From assembly GCA_021798395.1 (NCBI GenBank), contig JAJZHS010000164.1, positions 1 through 6,051 of the forward strand: 6,051 nt of DNA. Direction: 5' to 3'. Of the stretch, positions 1-4,234 are shown one piece after another (positions within the stretch are counted from its first letter, which is position 1; every line of letters starts with the position of its first letter). The translations under genes and the position numbers were made by a program. Under the pieces are notes generated by a model. It was not told where the DNA came from, did no database searches, and worked only from the letters and a program-made list of their open reading frames with translations. The stretch comes from Pseudomonadota bacterium (GTDB taxonomy: Bacteria; Pseudomonadota; Gammaproteobacteria; Burkholderiales; Burkholderiaceae_C).

Positions 1-181
1 CCGCGCGGGCGCGGCAGGCAGGATGCGCAACACGCGCGGCGGCGCGCGTCGCGTCAGCAGTGCGGGAAATCGTCGTGCAGCAGCACGTCGAGCGTGACCC
101 AGTGGGGGCGCGGCGCAGCGGCGCGGCGGCTGGGACCGAGGCGTCTGGGCGGCATCGGTGTCATGATGCGCGTCATTCTAG
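1..181. other. Window-edge region without a confident gene
   Basis: Apart from the doubtful short ORF at 54-176 on the minus strand, I find no recognisable protein in any frame here. There is no tRNA-like or terminator-like structure with a T-tract. The minus-strand frames running off the left edge are Arg/Ala/Pro-rich and look non-coding, though the region could contain the 5' part of a gene lying outside the window. Confidence 0.4.
54..176 (-). CDS. Doubtful 40-residue hypothetical ORF
   Basis: This is a short open frame starting 5 bp beyond the stop of the upstream membrane-protein gene. Its C-terminal half has a protein-like composition (residues around HWVTLDVLLHDDFPHC) and nearly every codon there ends in G or C, as in the real genes nearby. 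The N-terminal half is Pro/Arg/Ala-rich, as spurious high-GC frames usually are. There is no convincing ribosome binding site, and two in-frame ATGs follow closely (codons 5 and 8). I recognise no family. It could be a small co-transcribed gene or chance; I lean slightly towards chance. Confidence 0.22.
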   Translation of the reverse strand: MTRIMTPMPPRRLGPSRRAAAPRPHWVTLDVLLHDDFPHC

Positions 182-1090
182 TTAGTCCGCGCGCGCCGGG
201 GCCGCGCCGACTCCGCCGCGTGTCAGCCGCAGCGAAGCCAGCGCGGCGCCGCCCAGCGCCACCGTGAACCACAGCGTCGCCAGCCGGGTGAGCAAGGTCA
301 CGGCCAGGGCGTCGGGCAAGTCGGCGCCGAAGCCCATCAGCAACGCCACCATCGCCAGTTCGGTGCCGCCGACGCCGCCGGGGGCGATGCTCAGCGCGCC
401 GGCCAGCAGCGACAGCGCGTACACGCCGAAGGCCAGAGGAAGCGGCAGTGTCAATCCGAGGCGCAGGCCGATGGCGTGGAAGGCCAGTGCCTCGGCGCTC
501 CACGCCGCGACGCCCAGCGCGCTGGCGCGCAGCAGCAAGCCCGGAGCGTGGCAGCGTCGTGTCTGGCGCAGCAGCCGGCGCACGGCGCGCGGCAGGGCGC
601 GCCAGCGCCCCAGGCGCGCAGCGCCCAGGGCCAGCGCCGCGGTGCCGAGCGCGGCGGCGAGCAGCCAGCCGTGCAGCAGCGCGGCCAGCAGCAACAGCAC
701 CAGCAGATCCGATACCCGTTCGCTGAGCAGCGCGGCCGCGGTGTGCGCGTAGCGCACACCGCGCGGGCGCAACAGCAGCGCGCGCGACGCGTCGCCGGCG
801 CCGGCCGGGGTCAGCGCGAAAGCGAAGCCGGCGACGAACAGCAGCTGGTGCACAAGCCGCGGCAGCGCGTGGCCCTGCGCGCGCAAGTACAGCTGCCAGC
901 GAGCGAAGCGCAACTGCAGGTTCAGCAGCGTCAAGGCGAGCGCCGGCAGCAGTCCGTAGGGGCCGATGCGCGCGCAGGCGTGCCGCAGCACGTCCCAGCG
1001 GCCGTGCAGGGCCCCGATCGCGATCGCGATCACGCCCGCGACGCCGAGCAGCAGCAAGGCGCGCCTGAGGGAGCGGGGCAGGGTAGGCAT
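182..1090 (-). CDS. Lysylphosphatidylglycerol synthase TM region / UPF0104 family membrane protein
   Basis: This is a 302-residue, very hydrophobic inner-membrane protein predicted to have about 7-8 transmembrane helices (for example near residues 11-28, 45-60, 82-96, 128-150, 187-208, 218-236 and 260-288). It carries the landmarks of the UPF0104 / LPG-synthase transmembrane family: a TPAGAGD segment followed by basic residues at 94-110, ERVSD at 124-128, and a Pro-Gly-Gly-rich IAPGGVGGTE stretch at 235-244 followed by a helix. Members resemble the flippase half of MprF but lack its aminoacyl-transferase domain. Their function is mostly unknown, with lipid or glycolipid translocation a common inference. 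Length is normal for the stand-alone family. It lies 79 bp downstream of panD on the same strand. The ATG at 1090 gives a short basic N-terminus before helix 1, but no clear ribosome binding site precedes it. The family call is firm; the substrate is unknown. Confidence 0.85.
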   Translation of the reverse strand: MPTLPRSLRRALLLLGVAGVIAIAIGALHGRWDVLRHACARIGPYGLLPALALTLLNLQLRFARWQLYLRAQGHALPRLVHQLLFVAGFAFALTPAGAGDASRALLLRPRGVRYAHTAAALLSERVSDLLVLLLLAALLHGWLLAAALGTAALALGAARLGRWRALPRAVRRLLRQTRRCHAPGLLLRASALGVAAWSAEALAFHAIGLRLGLTLPLPLAFGVYALSLLAGALSIAPGGVGGTELAMVALLMGFGADLPDALAVTLLTRLATLWFTVALGGAALASLRLTRGGVGAAPARAD

Positions 1091-1146
1091 GGCGACGGCA
1101 GGTGCAGCGGGCAGCAGCTGCCGCGATGCTACGGCGCGGCGATGAC

Positions 1147-1162
1147 AGCGCGATGTCGCGCT
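1147..1162 (-). terminator. GC hairpin just after panD
   Basis: A perfect inverted repeat (AGCGCGA and TCGCGCT, arms 1147-1153 and 1156-1162) begins 7 nt beyond the panD stop codon in the direction of transcription. It folds as 6 bp with a 4-nt loop. No T-tract follows on the minus strand, so it is not a classical intrinsic terminator. It might act as a weak terminator or as a 3'-end stabiliser for panD mRNA, leaving possible read-through into the membrane-protein gene. Confidence 0.3.
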
Positions 1163-1169
1163 CGGGCGC

Positions 1170-1544
1170 TCACTCTTTCATGCGCGCGATGCGGTTGGAC
1201 GCGTCGAGCAGCGCGATGCGCGGGCGCCACGCGCGCGCCGTGGCGTCGTCCATCGGCGCGTAGGTACAGATGATCAGCAAGTCGCCGAGCGCGGCGTGGC
1301 GCGCGGCCGAGCCGTTGAGCGTGATCGCGCCGCTGCCGGGCGCCTCGGCGATCGCGTACGTGCTCAGCCGCGCGCCGTTGGTCACGTTGTAGATCTCGAT
1401 CTGCTCGCCGGGCAGGATGTCGCAGGCGTCGAGCAGCTCGCGGTCGATGCCACAGGAGCCTTCGTAGTGCAGGTCGGCGCCGGTCAGCGTGGCGCGGTGC
1501 AGTTTGGCGCGCAGCATGACGCGCGCAGCGGGATTGGAGTCCAT
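1170..1544 (-). CDS. panD: Aspartate 1-decarboxylase (pyruvoyl-dependent proenzyme)
   Basis: PanD converts L-aspartate to beta-alanine and CO2 in the cytoplasm, supplying beta-alanine to PanC for pantothenate and coenzyme A synthesis. The 124-residue product matches the family along its length, including LHYEGSCGID, VTNGARLSTYAI and GDLLIICTYA segments. The self-cleavage site is Gly29-Ser30; Ser30 becomes the pyruvoyl cofactor of the alpha chain. With a constant offset of 5 from the E. coli enzyme, known functional residues are retained: Lys14, Tyr27, Arg59, Thr62, Tyr63 and Asn77. The ATG at 1544 adds five residues to the E. coli N-terminus; Met10 (an ATG at 1517) is an alternative, but no ribosome binding site precedes it. 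The residue after Ser-Cys is Gly rather than the Ala of E. coli. It sits 60 bp downstream of the LysE-type exporter on the same strand. No other pantothenate gene is in view. Confidence 0.96.
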   Translation of the reverse strand: MDSNPAARVMLRAKLHRATLTGADLHYEGSCGIDRELLDACDILPGEQIEIYNVTNGARLSTYAIAEAPGSGAITLNGSAARHAALGDLLIICTYAPMDDATARAWRPRIALLDASNRIARMKE

Positions 1545-1591
1545 GGTCGTTCGGGTCCGTCGTGCGGGGGCGGTCGGGTGATGGGGCGGTC

Positions 1592-1606
1592 GATCCGGCG
1601 TGGATC
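1592..1606 (-). other. Short inverted repeat at the exporter stop codon
   Basis: GATCC (1592-1596) and GGATC (1602-1606) can form a 5-bp stem with a 5-nt loop overlapping the end of the exporter gene. It lacks a T-tract and is short enough to be chance. I list it only because it lies in the exporter-panD spacer. Confidence 0.15.
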
Positions 1607-2231
1607 AGTCGTGGAACAGCGCCATGGCGGCGCCGAAGCCGATGAACAGACCGCCGGTGGTGCGGTGGAAGGCGCGGGCCACGCCGGCGCGCCGCAGCAT
1701 CATGCCGAGGCGGTCGCCGAAACCGGCGTAGACGAAATACCAGCTGACCTCGATCGCCGCGAACGTCAGCACCAGAGCGGCGAATTGCGGCAGCCACGGC
1801 GCCTGCGGCGTCATGAACTGCGGCAGCAGCGCGGCGGCGAACAAGATCGCCTTCGGGTTGCTGCTGGCGACCAGGAAGCCGTTGCGGTACAGCGCGCGCG
1901 GCGTGCGCGGCACGCCCGCCTGCACCTCGCCCCAGTCGTGCGCGTGGCCCGCGGCGCGCCAGGTGCGCACACCGAGGTAGACGAGGTACGCGGCGCCGGC
2001 CAGCCGCAAGGTGTCGAACAGCCGTGGCCAGGCCTGCAACACCAGGCCGAGCCCCGCGGCGGACAGCGTGATCATGACGAGCAGGGCGCTGAGACAGCCG
2101 GCCATGGTGGCGATCGAGCGGCGCCAGCCGTGGCGCGCGCCGTGGCTCATGACCAGCAGCATGTTCGGGCCGGGGATTCCCGAAACAACGGCGACGGTCA
2201 GCGCGTACAGCAGCCAAGTATGCGGGTTCAT
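1605..2231 (-). CDS. LysE/RhtB-family amino-acid exporter
   Basis: This is a 208-residue inner-membrane protein of the LysE/RhtB superfamily, which exports amino acids and their derivatives using the proton motive force. About six hydrophobic segments are visible (near residues 5-25, 42-66, 74-92, 114-137, 147-170 and 193-206). Family hallmarks are the N-terminal IPGPNMLLVMSHGARHGWRR stretch (19-38), a GCLSAL segment after it, YLVYLGVRTW (82-91), and SNPKAILFAAALLPQF (124-139). I start at the ATG at 2231 because the family typically begins MNPxxWLxY. A longer reading from a GTG at 2321 would add 30 residues that do not resemble the family. No good Shine-Dalgarno sequence precedes the ATG; a run of seven T's lies 17-23 nt upstream. 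It is the first gene of the minus-strand cluster with panD. The substrate cannot be read from the sequence. Confidence 0.92.
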   Translation of the reverse strand: MNPHTWLLYALTVAVVSGIPGPNMLLVMSHGARHGWRRSIATMAGCLSALLVMITLSAAGLGLVLQAWPRLFDTLRLAGAAYLVYLGVRTWRAAGHAHDWGEVQAGVPRTPRALYRNGFLVASSNPKAILFAAALLPQFMTPQAPWLPQFAALVLTFAAIEVSWYFVYAGFGDRLGMMLRRAGVARAFHRTTGGLFIGFGAAMALFHD

Positions 2232-2335
2232 GGCGTTGCGATGCAGCAAAAAAAGCAAGTATGCCACGCCGCCGGCGCACGGATCCGCCGGGCGCTCTAA
2301 GATGCCACCATTGACCGACACGCTGAAGGACGACC
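2232..2335. promoter_or_regulatory. Divergent intergenic region, presumed promoters
   Basis: This 104-bp region separates the minus-strand exporter gene from the plus-strand DUF4404 gene, so promoters for both directions should lie here. It includes a less GC-rich patch with an A7 run (2248-2254). Candidate elements are weak: CATACT on the minus strand (2263-2258) as a possible -10 for the exporter, and TAAGAT on the plus strand (2298-2303) as a possible -10 for DUF4404, neither with a recognisable -35. A TTGACC at 2311-2316 is too close to the GTG start to serve as its -35. Confidence 0.35.
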
Positions 2336-2599
2336 GTGGACAATCAATCCGTCAAGCAGAGTTTGGACCGGCTGCACCAACTGCTCGAGTCCGGCGCGCC
2401 GCTCGACGACGCGTTGAAGCTGGAGTTGAGCGCGCTCGACGCCGACATCCGGCGCGCGCTCGACACCAGCGCGCCGGGCGGCGCCGGCGGGCTGATGCAG
2501 CGTGCACGCGAACTGTCGCTGCGTTTCGCGCAGCAGCATCCGACCGTGGCCGCGGTGCTGCGCGAACTCGGCGTGCTGCTCGAAGGGATCGGCGCGTGA
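2336..2599 (+). CDS. DUF4404-like small helical protein
   Basis: This is an 87-residue acidic, mostly alpha-helical protein without signal peptide or membrane segment. The N-terminal half looks like a helical pair (SVKQSLDRLHQLLESG, then a Leu/Asp-rich helix to about residue 42). A Gly-rich linker follows (47-52). The C-terminal segment runs RFAQQHPTVAAVLRELGVLLEGIGA, with a His-Pro-Thr-x-Ala turn and a final Ile-Gly that resemble the end of DUF4404 proteins (usually about 85-90 residues, function unknown). It starts with GTG, and the start is supported by an AAGGA ribosome binding site at 2326-2330, 5 nt upstream. An MBL-fold hydrolase gene begins 49 bp after its stop on the same strand, so the two may be co-transcribed. 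The family assignment is from memory of motifs; no function can be given. Confidence 0.78.
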   Translation: MDNQSVKQSLDRLHQLLESGAPLDDALKLELSALDADIRRALDTSAPGGAGGLMQRARELSLRFAQQHPTVAAVLRELGVLLEGIGA

Positions 2600-2600
2600 G

Positions 2601-2626
2601 CGCCCCCAGGGGCGGCCCGGCGTTTT
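2601..2626 (+). terminator. Weak hairpin with short T-run after the DUF4404 gene
   Basis: CGCCC (2601-2605) and GGGCG (2610-2614) can pair around a 4-nt loop immediately after the stop codon, and a TTTT run sits at 2623-2626. The T-run is 8 nt from the stem and short, so this is at best an inefficient terminator. Read-through into the MBL gene is plausible. Confidence 0.2.
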
Positions 2627-2648
2627 CTCAAGATAGACGGGGCGCTCG

Positions 2649-3734
2649 ATGAGCGGCGACGCACCGCAGTACTGGATCGGCGAGGCGGCGCCCCAGCCCG
2701 GCGCGGCGCTGCAGGTCGCGCCGGGCGTGCACTGGCTGCGCATGCCGATGCCGCTGGCGCTGGACCACATCAATCTGTGGCTGCTGGCCGACGGCGACGG
2801 CTGGACCGCGATCGACAGCGGACTGCCGACCGACGCCACACGCGCGGCCTGGGAGCAGGTGTTCGTCGACACCCTGCAGGGCCGGCCGCTGCGCCGGGTG
2901 CTGTGCACCCACATGCACCCGGACCACGTCGGGCTGGCGCACTGGCTGTGCGCGCGTTTCGGCGCCGAACTGTGGATGACCCAGGGCGAGTACCTCAGCG
3001 CGCGGATCATGTCCGCCGGGCTCGAGCCGACCGACCCGGAGTCGGCGCTGGCCCACTACCGCGGGCACGGCGCGCCCGACGCCGAACTGGCGCAACTGTC
3101 CGGGCGCGGCAATTTCTACCGCCGCATGGTGCCGCAGATGCCGGTGCGCTACCGGCGCATCGTGCACGACGAGGTGATCCGCATCGGCGACTTCGACTGG
3201 CGCGTCATCGAAGGCGCCGGGCACAGCCCCGAACACGCCGCGCTGTGGTGTGCGCAGCACGACCTGCTGCTGTCGGGCGACATGCTGCTGCCGCGGATCT
3301 CGACCAACGTATCGGTCTACCCGATCGAACCGCAGGCCGACGCGTTGGGCCGCTACCTGCGCGCGCTGACCCGCTTCGAGGCGCTTGCCGCGAACACCCG
3401 CGTGCTGCCGTCGCACGGCCTGCCGTTCATCGGCGTGCACGGCCGCGTGCGGCAACTGCGCGTGCACCACGCCGAACGGCTCGCCGCCGTCGTGCAGGCC
3501 TGCAGCGCGCAGCCGCGCAGCGCCTACGAGCTGCTCGGAGTGCTGTTCCAGCGCACGCTGGACGCGCACCAGCTCGGTTTCGCGCTCGGCGAGGCCATCG
3601 CCCACGTCCACCGCCTGCACGCCGTCGGCCTTCTGGCGCGCGACGACGACATGGTCGGCGTGCGCCGCTGGCACGCGGGGCGCGTGGCGCCGGGCGCGAT
3701 CCGCCTCGCCGCCGGGCTCGACGCGGAGGTTTGA
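2649..3734 (+). CDS. MBL-fold metallo-hydrolase with C-terminal winged-helix domain
   Basis: This is a 361-residue soluble protein of the metallo-beta-lactamase superfamily (glyoxalase II / LACTB2-like branch). The hydrolase domain spans roughly residues 20-265. Its full set of likely metal ligands is visible: H88-M-H90-P-D92-H93, H192 in GHSPEH, D211 in SGDMLLP, and H256 in PSHGLPF, consistent with a di-metal hydrolase. Residues 275-335 form a helical region (AYELLGVLF, then FALGEAIAHVHRLHAVGLL) that fits the small winged-helix domain found at the C-terminus of this subgroup. No signal peptide is present, so it should be cytoplasmic. The start (ATG at 2649, GGGG at 2639-2642 upstream) gives the usual family N-terminus, with the LALDHINLWLL strand at 36-46. 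Family members hydrolyse thioesters, lactones, nucleic acids or other esters; the substrate here is not evident. It may be co-transcribed with the DUF4404 gene 49 bp upstream. Confidence 0.93.
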   Translation: MSGDAPQYWIGEAAPQPGAALQVAPGVHWLRMPMPLALDHINLWLLADGDGWTAIDSGLPTDATRAAWEQVFVDTLQGRPLRRVLCTHMHPDHVGLAHWLCARFGAELWMTQGEYLSARIMSAGLEPTDPESALAHYRGHGAPDAELAQLSGRGNFYRRMVPQMPVRYRRIVHDEVIRIGDFDWRVIEGAGHSPEHAALWCAQHDLLLSGDMLLPRISTNVSVYPIEPQADALGRYLRALTRFEALAANTRVLPSHGLPFIGVHGRVRQLRVHHAERLAAVVQACSAQPRSAYELLGVLFQRTLDAHQLGFALGEAIAHVHRLHAVGLLARDDDMVGVRRWHAGRVAPGAIRLAAGLDAEV

Positions 3735-3749
3735 CGCAGGGCAAAGATT

Positions 3750-3772
3750 GCGCCGGCGCTTCGCCGCGGCGC
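3750..3772 (+). other. GC-rich hairpin between the MBL gene and merR
   Basis: Sixteen bases after the MBL stop lies a strong stem: GCGC (3750-3753) plus CGGCG (3754-3758), loop CTT, then CGCCG (3762-3766), a 2-nt bulge, and GCGC (3769-3772). This gives about 9 G-C pairs. No T-tract follows, so it is not a canonical intrinsic terminator. It may still separate the MBL transcript from the metal-response operon that starts just downstream. Confidence 0.35.
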
Positions 3773-3775
3773 GGC

Positions 3776-3806
3776 TTGCGTGCGCGGTAACATTACACCC
3801 TATGAC
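3776..3806 (+). promoter_or_regulatory. Putative MerR-type promoter/operator for the regulator-ATPase operon
   Basis: A possible -35 TTGCGT (3776-3781) and -10 TATGAC (3801-3806) are separated by 19 bp. This is the over-long spacing typical of promoters activated by MerR-family proteins, which untwist the DNA to realign the two boxes. A dyad GTAA-CA-TTAC (3787-3796) sits almost exactly at the spacer centre, where a MerR dimer would bind. The outer parts of the dyad are poor, and both boxes match consensus only moderately (-10, 4 of 6). The position, 18 nt upstream of the merR start codon, is consistent with autoregulation and control of the following ATPase gene. Confidence 0.45.
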
Positions 3807-3824
3807 AGACTTGATGGAGCGAGC

Positions 3825-4229
3825 ATGCCGGCGATGACCATCGGCCAGCTCGCGCGCAGCGCGGCGCTGGCCCCCGAAACCCTGCGCCACTACGAGCGCC
3901 TCGGGTTGCTGCGGCCCAGCGCGCGCAGCGCAGCGAACTACCGGCTGTACGACGCCGACGCGCTCGAGCGGCTGCAATTCATCCGCCGCGCGCTGGCGCT
4001 GGGGTTCTCGCTGGCCGACATCGGTGAACTGCTCGGTCTGCACGCCGACGCCGACATGGCCGCGGTGAAAGCTGTGGTGCACAGGCGCATCGCGCAGATC
4101 GACGCGCGCATCGACGACCTGCGCCAGCTCAGGAGCGGGCTGCAGGCCCTGAGCGACCAGTGCCCGGGACACGGCCCGGCCCGCACCTGCCCGATCCTGG
4201 CCGCGCTGACGCGCGCGCCGCGGAACTGA
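3825..4229 (+). CDS. MerR-family metal-responsive transcriptional regulator (CueR-like)
   Basis: This is a 134-residue MerR-family activator. The winged-helix DNA-binding domain spans residues 4-72 (TIGQLARSAALAPETLRHYE, RLGLL, NYRLYD, then a helix with FIRRALALGFSLADIGELL). A long dimerisation helix follows (about 78-112), then a metal-binding loop C113-P-G-H-G-P-A-R-T-C122-P-I-L. The Cys-Pro-Gly and Cys-Pro-Ile ends resemble CueR. At the position of CueR Ser77 / ZntR Cys79 I align Met78, so the extra cysteine of divalent-metal sensors is absent, favouring a monovalent ion such as Cu+. I chose the ATG at 3825 because GGAG (3816-3819) lies 5 nt upstream; an in-frame GTG at 3780 would add 15 residues overlapping the promoter, and the ATG at 3834 lacks suitable spacing. 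The ATPase gene starts 5 bp after its stop, implying one operon. The metal specificity is an inference. Confidence 0.93.
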   Translation: MPAMTIGQLARSAALAPETLRHYERLGLLRPSARSAANYRLYDADALERLQFIRRALALGFSLADIGELLGLHADADMAAVKAVVHRRIAQIDARIDDLRQLRSGLQALSDQCPGHGPARTCPILAALTRAPRN

Positions 4230-4234
4230 GCGTC

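Noticed and set aside
1016..1031. Palindromic GATCGC-rich repeat (contains GCGATCGC)
   Set aside because: It lies inside the UPF0104 gene and is explained by codons for an alternating Ile-Ala helix (residues 21-25). With a single copy of this cluster there is no sign of a dispersed repeat.
2311..2316. TTGACC as a -35 box for the DUF4404 gene
   Set aside because: A -10 box at normal spacing would fall on the GTG start codon and ribosome binding site region, which is not workable for a leadered gene with an AAGGA site.
2232..2321. An N-terminal extension of the LysE-type exporter from a GTG at 2321
   Set aside because: The added 30 residues do not resemble the family, and the ATG at 2231 gives the usual MNPxxWL start. 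The extension would also consume most of the divergent promoter region.
1129..2343. A 404-codon minus-strand frame running across panD and the exporter
   Set aside because: It is an out-of-frame reading of two well-recognised proteins; the translation is Arg/Ala-rich and matches no family.
2628..4172. A 514-codon open frame on the minus strand antisense to the MBL and merR genes
   Set aside because: It is a by-product of high GC with few stop codons. The product is Arg/Gln/Val/His-rich with no domain, and the plus strand carries recognisable catalytic and DNA-binding motifs across the same span.
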